64,000 nt of DNA, taken from the NCBI RefSeq assembly GCF_002250835.2, contig NZ_NOJY02000009.1, positions 1 through 64,000 on the forward strand. Direction: 5' to 3'. The notes under the pieces are model-generated. The model had not been told where the DNA came from. It saw only the letters and a list, made by a program, of their open reading frames with translations, and did no database searches. The position numbers and the translations under genes were made by a program. Shown in pieces: positions 18,010-25,506 of this stretch (within the stretch, counting starts at the first letter, position 1; every line of letters begins with the position of its first letter). This stretch comes from Romboutsia weinsteinii. GTDB taxonomy: Bacteria > Bacillota > Clostridia > Peptostreptococcales > Peptostreptococcaceae.

Positions 18010-18594
18010 ATGATAAAAGCTAAATATTTAACTAAAATTACAGACATAAATAAACTTTATTTAGAAAATATATTAAATGAAGGAGATATTGTAGTAGATG
18101 CTACTATGGGAAATGGATACGATACAAAGTATCTTGCACAAAAAGTTGGAAAAGATGGATTTGTATATAGCTTTGATGTTCAAGAGAGTGCATTGAAATC
18201 TACAGAAAAAAAACTAAAAAAAGAAAACTTAGAAGATAGAGTAAAGCTAGTACTTGATGGTCATGAGAATATGGACAAGTATATAGATAAAGAAGTATCT
18301 TGTGTACTATTTAATTTAGGATACTTGCCTAGAGCGGATCATATGATTATAACAAAGCCAGAAACAACGATACAAGCAATAAAACATAGCTTAAATCTGT
18401 TGAAACCACATGGTATAATTAGTATTTCTATTTATACAGGACACCCTGGAGGTATTGAAGAAAAAAATAGTATATATGATTTTATAAAAGATTTAGACCA
18501 AAGTGAATTTAATGTTTTAGAGTCAGGGTTTGTAAATCAAATAAACAATCCTCCACAATTAGTTTTAATAGAGAAAAAGAAAGAATATATATAA
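18010..18594 (+). CDS. mnmM: tRNA wobble-uridine methyltransferase, MnmM/YtqB family
   Basis: 194 residues, class I SAM methyltransferase. The SAM loop is VVDATMGNGYDT (GNG at residues 34-36), with acidic DVQ at the end of strand 2 and FNLGYLPRADH as motif IV near residue 100, which is the fingerprint of YtqB. B. subtilis YtqB, renamed MnmM, methylates nm5s2U at the tRNA wobble position. It is the second gene of a two-gene operon with rluB. The identification is to the family; the tRNA role is transferred from B. subtilis. Confidence 0.87.
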   Translation: MIKAKYLTKITDINKLYLENILNEGDIVVDATMGNGYDTKYLAQKVGKDGFVYSFDVQESALKSTEKKLKKENLEDRVKLVLDGHENMDKYIDKEVSCVLFNLGYLPRADHMIITKPETTIQAIKHSLNLLKPHGIISISIYTGHPGGIEEKNSIYDFIKDLDQSEFNVLESGFVNQINNPPQLVLIEKKKEYI

Positions 18595-18767
18595 ATTATG
18601 TAAGATAAAGTGTTATAATAGTATTAAGTAGTTGATAGAGTTAAAAGAAAAATTATGTAAATTTATATGATAAATCTCATGGGGAAAAGAGAGAAAATCA
18701 TAAAAAATAGTATAATATATTTTAAGTAAAAGTTACTAATAGTAGATACCACTAAAAGGAGATAGTT

Positions 18768-19640
18768 ATGGACGGTACAAGAGAAATGAAGGATAGTAAG
18801 CAGTTAATATCAAACATACAAGCCCAATACCCGAGATTAAGTAAGGGGCAAAAGCTGATAGCGCAATATATTTTATCAAATTATGATAAAGTTGCATTTA
18901 TGACTGCCTGTAAATTAGGGGAAACAGTAGGTGTTAGTGAGTCAACGGTAGTAAGATTTGCAAATGCATTAGGTTATTCAGGATATCCAAAATTACAAGA
19001 TGCTCTGCAAGAACTAATTAAGAATAGACTTACTACTGTACAAAGAGTAGAGATGGCAAATGAGTATTCTGATGATACAACAATACTTAATAAAGTTTTA
19101 AAAAGTGACATAGATAATATTAGGGGGACTCTAGAAGAAGTAGATGAAAAAGCTTTTGAGGAAGCTTCAAATAAATTATTAAATGCTAGAAAAATATACA
19201 TATTAGGTATGAGAAGTTCCTTTACTGTAGCTCAATATTTAGGATTTTATTTAGATATAATACTTGATAGTGTTCATATAATCAGAATGGATATGGGAGA
19301 TGCATTTGAACAAATAGTTAGAATTAATGAAAATGATGTTGTCGTTGCAATAAGCTTCCCAAGATATTCAAAAAAATCATTTGAAGTAGTAAGCTATGCA
19401 AAAGAAAAAGGAGCTCACGTAATATCATTAACTGATAGTATATTTGCACCTGTAGCATCTATTGCGGATAATGTACTTTTAGTTAAAAGTAATATGGCAT
19501 CTTTTGTTGATTCACTAGTACCAGCTTTAAGTATATCAAATGCACTTATAATCTCTGTGGGTATGAAGGAAAAAGAGGAAATTAAGGAACACTTTGATGA
19601 TCTAGAAAAGATATGGAAGATGTACTCAGTCTATGAATAA
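18768..19640 (+). CDS. MurR/RpiR family transcriptional regulator
   Basis: 290 residues. The N-terminal HTH_6 domain (residues about 9-85) contains LGETVGVSESTVVRFANALG, the recognition helix pattern of RpiR regulators. The SIS sugar-phosphate isomerase domain (about 125-260) has KIYILGMRSSF and DVVVAISFPRYSK, the phosphosugar-binding loop. Such proteins regulate sugar or amino-sugar phosphate genes in response to a phosphosugar. No sugar operon lies beside it here, so the target is unknown. Start at ATG 18768 after AAAAGGAGAT. Confidence 0.93.
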   Translation: MDGTREMKDSKQLISNIQAQYPRLSKGQKLIAQYILSNYDKVAFMTACKLGETVGVSESTVVRFANALGYSGYPKLQDALQELIKNRLTTVQRVEMANEYSDDTTILNKVLKSDIDNIRGTLEEVDEKAFEEASNKLLNARKIYILGMRSSFTVAQYLGFYLDIILDSVHIIRMDMGDAFEQIVRINENDVVVAISFPRYSKKSFEVVSYAKEKGAHVISLTDSIFAPVASIADNVLLVKSNMASFVDSLVPALSISNALIISVGMKEKEEIKEHFDDLEKIWKMYSVYE

Positions 19641-19665
19641 CTAGATATAGATACTATTAAAATAA

Positions 19666-19697
19666 AAACCCTTAGGAATCTGTATTCTTAAGGGTTT
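19666..19697. terminator. Bidirectional terminator
   Basis: AAACCCTTAGGAAT pairs with ATTCTTAAGGGTTT around CTGT; shared by the RpiR gene and the convergent cyclophilin gene. Confidence 0.88.
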
Positions 19698-19708
19698 ATT
19701 ATATATAG

Positions 19709-20335
19709 CTACATCTTTTCTGGTTCTTTGTATTCTACCCCTTTAGTATCTACTTTTATAGATTCTATGATAACATCTTTAAATGGCATGTCGCTATTAT
19801 CAGTTTCAACACTTTCTATAGCATGCATGATATCTAATCCTTTTATTACCTTACCAAACCCAGCATAGTTTTCATCTAAGTGTGGTGATTCTTTAGTTAC
19901 AACAAAGAATTGACTACCACCACTGTTCTTACTTTGGCTTCTTGCCATAGATAGCACACCCTCAGTATGTTTTAAATCATTTATAAATTTATTTTTTGTA
20001 AATTCACCTTTAATAGAATATCCAGGTCCACCCATTCCATTTCCTTCGGGGCATCCACCTTGAAGCACAAAATCTTTTATTACTCTATGAAACTTTAGAC
20101 CATCATAAAAACCACTGTTAGCTAAATATATAAAATTGTTTACTGTATTTGGAGCTATATGAGGGTACAGTTCAGCTTCAATAGTTCCGTAGTCTTTTAC
20201 AACGATTGTAGCAATAGGAAGCTCTTTTGGAGGAGTCCTTACCTCATTATCAACTTCGCCTTTAGTACATCCAACTAATGCTAATGCTCCTGCTAATATA
20301 GTACCTAAAAATCCTTTTTTTACTTTGTCAGTCAT
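19709..20335 (-). CDS. Lipoprotein peptidyl-prolyl isomerase (cyclophilin type)
   Basis: 208 residues. A lipoprotein signal ends ALVGC with lipidated Cys at residue 23. The cyclophilin core follows: FHRVIKDFVLQGG, then GNGMGGPGYSIKGEF and SGGSQFFV, the standard active-site segments. It would speed proline isomerisation in secreted proteins outside the membrane. The true start is ATG 20335, seven bases after AAAGGTG; a GTG at 20344 overlaps that ribosome site. Monocistronic, facing the RpiR gene. Confidence 0.93.
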   Translation of the reverse strand: MTDKVKKGFLGTILAGALALVGCTKGEVDNEVRTPPKELPIATIVVKDYGTIEAELYPHIAPNTVNNFIYLANSGFYDGLKFHRVIKDFVLQGGCPEGNGMGGPGYSIKGEFTKNKFINDLKHTEGVLSMARSQSKNSGGSQFFVVTKESPHLDENYAGFGKVIKGLDIMHAIESVETDNSDMPFKDVIIESIKVDTKGVEYKEPEKM

Positions 20336-20476
20336 ATGTATCACCTTTCTAATATCAATTTATAATATTATACCATAATTTATTAAATTTCTTATATTAG
20401 GATAATATCTTTAGTATTTTATAATAAAATACTACGCATAATATAAATATGCATACTGGTAACTGGAGGGATTAAC

Positions 20477-20887
20477 ATGAATAAATCAAAGAAAAATAAA
20501 ATTATTTTTTTACTAATATCAACCATGTTTTTATCTTGCATTAATGGGGGAATTATAAACGCAAAAGAACCTATTATGGAATATAAATATACTGTAGAAG
20601 AACAAAAAGTAAAAAGAGCTCAATTTATTTGGACTTCATCTATCGAATCACTGAGAAAAGATAAGATAATAAATGATGAAGAGGCAAAAAATATTAATAA
20701 ATATTTAAAAGAAGAAATGAAGATTGAATTAAATAAGGGAAAGTTAAATAGATTTGAACACGAAAAAAAAGCACTAAGGGTTTCTACAGTAGATAAAATG
20801 GTAAATGATAGTATTATTAGCTCAGAGCAAGGATGCTTGCTTAAAAAGAAACTTAATAAGTATGATATATCAAATTTAGAAAATTAA
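20477..20887 (+). CDS. Small secreted protein of unknown function
   Basis: 136 residues. A basic N-terminus and hydrophobic stretch (residues about 8-28, ending near IINAKE) give a signal peptide, possibly cleaved after NA. The mature part is helical and charged, with an INDEEAKNINKYLKEE segment and a second similar ISSEQGCLLKKKL helix about 45 residues later, as in short secreted helical-hairpin proteins of clostridia. No catalytic motif. Ribosome site TGGAGGG. It converges on the next minus-strand gene through a shared terminator. Confidence 0.7.
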   Translation: MNKSKKNKIIFLLISTMFLSCINGGIINAKEPIMEYKYTVEEQKVKRAQFIWTSSIESLRKDKIINDEEAKNINKYLKEEMKIELNKGKLNRFEHEKKALRVSTVDKMVNDSIISSEQGCLLKKKLNKYDISNLEN

Positions 20888-20893
20888 AGATAT

Positions 20894-20940
20894 AGATAGG
20901 CTATATTATAATCAAATATATTATAGCCTATCTTCTTTTT
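20894..20940. terminator. Bidirectional terminator
   Basis: AGATAGGCTATATTATA (20894-20910) pairs with TATTATAGCCTATCT (20918-20932). It overlaps the last codons of the minus-strand gene at 20928. Confidence 0.85.
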
Positions 20941-21254
20941 GAATATCTTTTTTTTATTTTTTTTATATATCTTTTTCTAGGAATACTTCTATCAAATACA
21001 TCTTCTATTTCTTCTGGCTCAGATGTATCCTCCTTAAATTCAGCTTTACATGCGATTCTTATCTCAGATGCTAAAGACAATTCTTCTCCTAAAGCTACTA
21101 GAAATGAGCCAAGTATTCCTAAATCTTCATCATTTTCGATTTCTTGTGAAATAATAGCTGCATATATAGATACTAAGAAAATATATTGATTTGCTACATT
21201 ATTACAATACTGACTTATATCACAGTCCATAATTGACTTTGGATTTTTAGGCAT
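20928..21254 (-). CDS. Small protein of unknown function with basic tail
   Basis: 108 residues. The first 75 residues form two to three helices (CNNVANQYIFLVSIYAAII, then LGILGSFLVALGEELSLAS) of moderate hydrophobicity; the last 20 are very basic (RKRYIKKIKKRYSKRR). AGGAGG lies 6 bases before the start on the minus strand, so it is a real gene. The pattern of an amphipathic helical core with a basic tail is common in small clostridial proteins, some linked to sporulation, but I see no diagnostic motif. Confidence 0.65.
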   Translation of the reverse strand: MPKNPKSIMDCDISQYCNNVANQYIFLVSIYAAIISQEIENDEDLGILGSFLVALGEELSLASEIRIACKAEFKEDTSEPEEIEDVFDRSIPRKRYIKKIKKRYSKRR

Positions 21255-21421
21255 ACTTCCTCCTAAAATAATATAGTTATTTAATAATATGAGTTTGGTG
21301 CTGTATATATCACTAAAAACTAATTTAGATTACTATCCTGGTAGTTAGATTAATAAAATAGTAATAGGAGTTATATTGAATTTATAGAAGGTATAGTATA
21401 TACTAGGTTAGTAAACTTAAT

Positions 21422-21536
21422 AAGACAGTTCGTAAACCTCCTGTCTTTAAATAAAACTACGGTGAGAGTTATATAATAATAAATATGATTAATTGTTGTA
21501 CATAAAACCGTAGATTATCTACGGTTTTTTTATGTT
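21422..21536 (+). ncRNA. preQ1-I riboswitch with terminator
   Basis: AAGACAG (21422-21428) and CTGTCTT (21441-21447) close a hairpin with loop TTCGTAAACCTC. The A-rich tail TAAATAAAACTACGG follows. This is the preQ1-I layout, in which the tail folds back to form an H-type pseudoknot. The terminator is ACCGTAGAT with ATCTACGGT plus T7 (about 21506-21536). CTACGG at the end of the aptamer can pair with CCGTAG of the terminator, giving an antiterminator. It precedes the preQ1-pathway transporter queT, which confirms the call. Confidence 0.88.
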
Positions 21537-21597
21537 TTTAGTTTATTAATGTATAAATATTTTACAAATGAAAAATTTATTAAAAAGGAGAAATATC

Positions 21598-22098
21598 ATG
21601 AGACAAAATACAAAGAAATTGGTAACAACAGCAGTAGTTGCATCAACATATGCAGCTATAACTTTGGCATTATCTTTTATAAGTTATGGTCCAATTCAAT
21701 TTAGAATAGCAGAGGTTATGGTGTTATTACCATTTATTCGTAAAGAATATATTTTAGGTCTTACATTAGGGTGCTTTTTAGCTAATGTAATAAGTCCTTA
21801 TGGAGTAGCGGATACTATTTTTGGAACAACAGCTACATTTATAAGTACTTATTTAGTATACTTAACTTCTAAGATTATGAAAGATAAAAAAGGTAGTATA
21901 TTTATTGCATCATTGTGGCCCACTATTGTAAATGCTATAATAATAGGTGCAGAACTAAATATATTCTTTGGAATGCCATTTTTAATTTCTATGTTAGAGG
22001 TAGGTTTTGGACAATTTGTGGTAATAACTATAATAGGAGTACCATTATTTAAGATATTAGAAAATAAGTATTACAAATTAATAAAAAATGCATTTTAA
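21598..22098 (+). CDS. queT: QueT family queuosine-precursor transporter
   Basis: 166 residues, five to six membrane helices. The sequence has the QueT signature: KLVTTAVVASTYAAIT at the start, YGPIQFRIAEVMVLLPF near residue 34, ANVISPYGVADTIFGT near residue 63, and NAIIIGAELN. QueT proteins are ECF-type substrate subunits for preQ1 or a related queuosine precursor. It sits directly behind a preQ1-I riboswitch. ATG 21598 follows AAAGGAGAA; ATG 21568 is an unneeded extension. The next gene is 45 bases downstream. Confidence 0.93.
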   Translation: MRQNTKKLVTTAVVASTYAAITLALSFISYGPIQFRIAEVMVLLPFIRKEYILGLTLGCFLANVISPYGVADTIFGTTATFISTYLVYLTSKIMKDKKGSIFIASLWPTIVNAIIIGAELNIFFGMPFLISMLEVGFGQFVVITIIGVPLFKILENKYYKLIKNAF

Positions 22099-22143
22099 GT
22101 AAAATGCATTTATTACATAATAAGTAAGGAGATATTATTAACT

Positions 22144-22878
22144 ATGGAAAGTATTGCTAAAGAAGCGAAGATAATAGGTATAGGAGAAGAAGGTATAAAA
22201 GCCTTAGATTCTATGCACGATAAAGTAAAAGAAAATATGGATATTGAAAAAATAACTATAAAGCAAGATGTAGACAAAGAGTATGTTAGACAACTGTTAG
22301 ATGGAGTAGAGGTTTTATTTTTAACTTATAGCACTGAAGATAATAGAGTTAAAGAAATTGTTAAAGCTATATCTTATATGGCTAGTGAAAGAAGAGTATT
22401 ATGCATAGGACTTAATACATCAGATAAAGAGAACAAAGATGAATTAGGCGTAAATAGAGAATTTAACTTAGCAAATAATCTACAAAAAATAGTATCTTTA
22501 ATAAATATAATGATTGAATCAATATCTGACCATTGTATGATAAACATCGATGTTACAGATTTAAAAGAAGTTCTAGCTAGTGATAAAGGTATAAAATACT
22601 CTTATGAAGAATTCGATAATATAAAAGATTCAGACAAGATAGCTAATACTATTTTAAATAATATGGAGAGTATAGGTGCTGAGTTTATAGGCAAAAAAGG
22701 TATAGTATTTGTTGAGCTAGATAAAAACAACTGTGAAGAAAATAAAATGCTAATTTATCTAAACGAGGTACTAACAAAAATTCAAGAAGATAATGATAAT
22801 ACATACGAGTTAATATTCTCTTTATATGTAAAGGAAGACTTAAATGGATTATCTAGAGTCGCTTTAGCATACAACTAA
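22144..22878 (+). CDS. Divergent FtsZ-like protein without the GTP-binding loop
   Basis: 244 residues against about 380 for FtsZ. The start KIIGIGEEGIKALDSM lines up with the FtsZ strand-1 motif. LLDGVEVLFLTYSTEDN (51-67) lines up with the segment before the GGGTGTG tubulin signature, which is absent here. ESISDHCMINIDVTDLKEVL (125-144) matches the FtsZ T7 region, keeping N134, D136 and D139. MESIGAEFIGKKGIVFVEL and the last strands match the FtsZ C-terminal domain. The N- and C-terminal extensions are lacking. This alignment was made by eye. It follows queT by 45 bases with its own AAGGAG site and ends before a double hairpin. Confidence 0.65.
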   Translation: MESIAKEAKIIGIGEEGIKALDSMHDKVKENMDIEKITIKQDVDKEYVRQLLDGVEVLFLTYSTEDNRVKEIVKAISYMASERRVLCIGLNTSDKENKDELGVNREFNLANNLQKIVSLINIMIESISDHCMINIDVTDLKEVLASDKGIKYSYEEFDNIKDSDKIANTILNNMESIGAEFIGKKGIVFVELDKNNCEENKMLIYLNEVLTKIQEDNDNTYELIFSLYVKEDLNGLSRVALAYN

Positions 22879-22891
22879 AAAGATAGTATAT

Positions 22892-23001
22892 AAATTATTA
22901 AGGCATGATTAGTAATAATACTAATATGTCTTTAATTATTTCAAAATACAGATATATCAAAGAAATAAGAGTAGGTAAATAAAATACCTACTCTTATTTT
23001 T
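22892..23001 (+). terminator. Double hairpin and strong terminator
   Basis: A first imperfect hairpin contains ATTAGTA/TACTAAT (22892-22942). A second, AATAAGAGTAGGTA with TACCTACTCTTATT and a T-run (about 22964-23001), is a strong terminator ending the queT/FtsZ-like transcript. Confidence 0.85.
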
Positions 23002-23015
23002 GTAAATTAAATCTT

Positions 23016-23043
23016 TTTACTATATCATATAAAATGTTATAAT
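23016..23043 (+). promoter_or_regulatory. Putative sigma-A promoter for yqeC
   Basis: TTTACT at 23016-23021 and TATAAT at 23038-23043, 16 bases apart, directly before the yqeC ribosome site. Confidence 0.55.
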
Positions 23044-23070
23044 AATTATAGCAAAACAGAGGTGAATTAA

Positions 23071-23790
23071 ATGATTTTGGGAGAAATGTTAGATATTAAG
23101 GTAAATGATATTATAACTGTTGTAGGAGCAGGAGGAAAGACATCATTTATTAATTATTTTGCAAATTATTATAAAGATAGATTTAAGGTATTGCTTACTA
23201 CGACTACCAAAGTATATGTACCTGATAAAGTAGATTTTAACCATATGTATATGCTTAATAATTTAGAAAACTTTAATATAGAGGTGCAAGATGGAATAAC
23301 AGTATGTGGTAAGTTTATTAATAACGAAAATAAAATAATTGGACTTAATTTAGATGACCTAAATACAATTGTAAGTGATTTTGAATTAATACTTATTGAA
23401 GGTGATGGATCAAAGAAGAAAAAACTAAAAGGTTGGGATGAGTATGAGCCAGTTGTTTATAGAAAAAGTACTATGACTGTAGGTATTATTGATATATCCT
23501 CACATGGCATGGATATCAATCAAGATAATATACATAGATTAAGCAAATTTAAAGAGATAACAAATAATAGATGTGGAAAAGTTGACCTTATTCATTTGAA
23601 AAAAATAATATTAAATAAAAAAGGATTGTTTAAAAATGCTAGTGGGAAAAAAATATTATTTATAAATAAGGTAGAAGATGATAACACAGAAAAATTGGCA
23701 AAAGAGTTAGTTAAGTTATTAGGCGAAGAAAAACATGATATTACTATATATTTTGGAAGTATACATAAAAACTTTTATAAATATGTATAG
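23071..23790 (+). CDS. yqeC: Selenium cofactor biosynthesis protein YqeC
   Basis: 239 residues. A P-loop-like VVGAGGKTSF (residues 18-27), then LLTTTTKVYVP near residue 48 and LILIEGDGSKKKKLKGW near residue 108, are the signature of YqeC. This protein is found only in genomes with selenium-dependent molybdenum hydroxylases and is needed for the labile selenium cofactor. It heads a tight three-gene run (gaps of 11 bases and 1 base) with a MocA-like and a MoeA-like gene, so the assignment is supported by context. No xanthine-dehydrogenase type hydroxylase is in the window. Confidence 0.9.
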   Translation: MILGEMLDIKVNDIITVVGAGGKTSFINYFANYYKDRFKVLLTTTTKVYVPDKVDFNHMYMLNNLENFNIEVQDGITVCGKFINNENKIIGLNLDDLNTIVSDFELILIEGDGSKKKKLKGWDEYEPVVYRKSTMTVGIIDISSHGMDINQDNIHRLSKFKEITNNRCGKVDLIHLKKIILNKKGLFKNASGKKILFINKVEDDNTEKLAKELVKLLGEEKHDITIYFGSIHKNFYKYV

Positions 23791-23801
23791 AGGGTAATGA
23801 T

Positions 23802-24368
23802 ATGATAAATGCAATAATAATGGCGTCAGGATATGCTTCAAGAATGGGTGAGAATAAATTATTATTAGATTATAATGGAATACCAATTATAGAACATGTT
23901 TTTAAAGAAGTTGAAAAAAGTAATTTTGGTAGTGTTTTAGTTGTTAGTCAATATGAAGAAGTGCTTAAGTTAAGTAAAAAGTATAATTTTATAGCGATAT
24001 ATAACGAAAATGCACATATAGGCCAAAGTGAATCGATAAAACTTGGAATTAAAAATAGTTCAGTATGTGATGGGTTTATGTTTTTTGTGGGAGATCAACC
24101 TTTTATTGATAGTAAATATATCAATAAAATAATTGATAAATTTGCTGAAGATAAAGAATATATAGTGATGCCTAAAAATAATTTAAGGAAGGGAAATCCG
24201 GTTATTTTTCCATATAGCAAAAAAGATGAATTAATATTATTACAAAAAGATGAGAAGGGTAAAAAGATTATAAGTAAAACATCTAAAGTGAAATATATAA
24301 ACGTACCTGACAGTATGTTGATTGATATTGATACCAAAGAAGACTATAAAAAATATATAGGAGTATAG
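23802..24368 (+). CDS. MocA/MobA-like cofactor nucleotidyltransferase
   Basis: 188 residues, complete GT-A type nucleotidyltransferase. The activation motif ASGYASRMGENK (residues 8-19) binds NTP, and FFVGDQPFID near residue 92 carries the metal-binding Asp. MocA/YgfJ members add CMP to molybdopterin; neighbours YqeC and a MoeA-like protein support a molybdenum-cofactor role rather than a sugar-nucleotide role. Starts 11 bases after yqeC and ends 1 base before the next ATG, indicating coupled translation. Confidence 0.88.
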   Translation: MINAIIMASGYASRMGENKLLLDYNGIPIIEHVFKEVEKSNFGSVLVVSQYEEVLKLSKKYNFIAIYNENAHIGQSESIKLGIKNSSVCDGFMFFVGDQPFIDSKYINKIIDKFAEDKEYIVMPKNNLRKGNPVIFPYSKKDELILLQKDEKGKKIISKTSKVKYINVPDSMLIDIDTKEDYKKYIGV

Positions 24369-24369
24369 C

Positions 24370-25389
24370 ATGAGACAGATAAAAACAGTAGATGCAGAAG
24401 GGCATATATTATGCCATGATATAACTAAAATAGTTCCAGGTGAATTTAAAGGTAGAGTTTTTAAGAAAGGGCATGTTGTAAGAGAAGAAGACATACCAGT
24501 ATTACTATCTATAGGCAAAGATAATTTATATGTATGGGAACAGACAGAGGGAATGGTACATGAAAATGATGCTGCAGTATTTTTGAAAGATATAGCTGCA
24601 GGTGAAAATCTAGAATTTAGTGATATAAAAGAGGGGAAAATAGATTTTATCTCAACTGTAGATGGATTATTAAAAATTAATGTAGATAAACTTTTAGAAC
24701 TTAATTGTATAGATGATATAATGATGGCTACACTACACAATAATTATGAAGTAAAAAATGGACTTAAAGTTGCAGGAACAAGGGTAATACCTCTAGTAAT
24801 ATCGCAAGAAAAGCTTGACGAAGCCAAAGTCGTTTTAGGCGGGGAAAAAATAATTAATGTTATTCCTTATAAGACGAAAAAGGTAGGGATAGTTACTACA
24901 GGTAATGAAGTATTCCATAAAAGGATATTAGATAAATTTGGACCTGTTATAGAAAATAAGGTAAGTAAATTTGGATGTGAAGTTATAGGACAAACTATAT
25001 GTCCTGATGATAAAGAGATAATAAAGAATGCAATAAAGGACTTTATAGATCAAGGCGCAGAATTAATATGCTGTACAGGTGGAATGAGTGTAGATCCAGA
25101 TGATGTAACGCCAACTGCGATTAAGGAAACTGGAGCAGAATTAGTTACATATGGATCACCAATATTACCAGGAGCAATGTTTTTACTTGCATATCATGGA
25201 CAAGTACCTATAATGGGAATACCAGGATGTGCAATGTATAATAAAACAACTGTATTTGATGTAATATTACCAAGGATGTTGATAGATGATAGATTAACTA
25301 AAAAAGATATTGCTTCTTATGGTCATGGTGGTCTTTGTATGAACTGTGAAATATGTACTTATCCTGCATGTAATTTTGCCAAGATATAA
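24370..25389 (+). CDS. MoeA-like molybdopterin-binding protein
   Basis: 339 residues. The MoCF-binding domain (residues about 165-315) has KKVGIVTTGNEV, ELICCTGGMSVDPDD and VPIMGIPGCAMY, the molybdopterin-binding signatures. The N-terminal 160 residues are a shortened MoeA-like region. The end (GGLCMNCEICTYPACNF) is Cys-rich and is typical of the version found in selenium-dependent molybdenum hydroxylase clusters. It would insert or hold the molybdenum cofactor. Third gene of the yqeC operon; ATG follows the previous stop by one base. Confidence 0.9.
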   Translation: MRQIKTVDAEGHILCHDITKIVPGEFKGRVFKKGHVVREEDIPVLLSIGKDNLYVWEQTEGMVHENDAAVFLKDIAAGENLEFSDIKEGKIDFISTVDGLLKINVDKLLELNCIDDIMMATLHNNYEVKNGLKVAGTRVIPLVISQEKLDEAKVVLGGEKIINVIPYKTKKVGIVTTGNEVFHKRILDKFGPVIENKVSKFGCEVIGQTICPDDKEIIKNAIKDFIDQGAELICCTGGMSVDPDDVTPTAIKETGAELVTYGSPILPGAMFLLAYHGQVPIMGIPGCAMYNKTTVFDVILPRMLIDDRLTKKDIASYGHGGLCMNCEICTYPACNFAKI

Positions 25390-25424
25390 TAAAGAAAAAT
25401 ATACTAATTAAAGCCAGTAGTTGG

Positions 25425-25453
25425 TTGACTAAAATTAATATTTGTTATATGAT
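25425..25453 (+). promoter_or_regulatory. Putative sigma-A promoter of the ABC-F gene
   Basis: TTGACT at 25425-25430 and TATGAT at 25448-25453 with a 17-base spacer, about 55 bases before the start codon. Confidence 0.65.
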
Positions 25454-25506
25454 AGATAATGTTGTATAATAGGAAAAAATTACGGATAAGAAAGGAAATT
25501 ACGCGA

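Noticed and set aside
24240..24740. 166-codon minus-strand ORF across mocA and moeA-like genes
   Set aside because: Lies opposite two well-supported genes and has no ribosome site.
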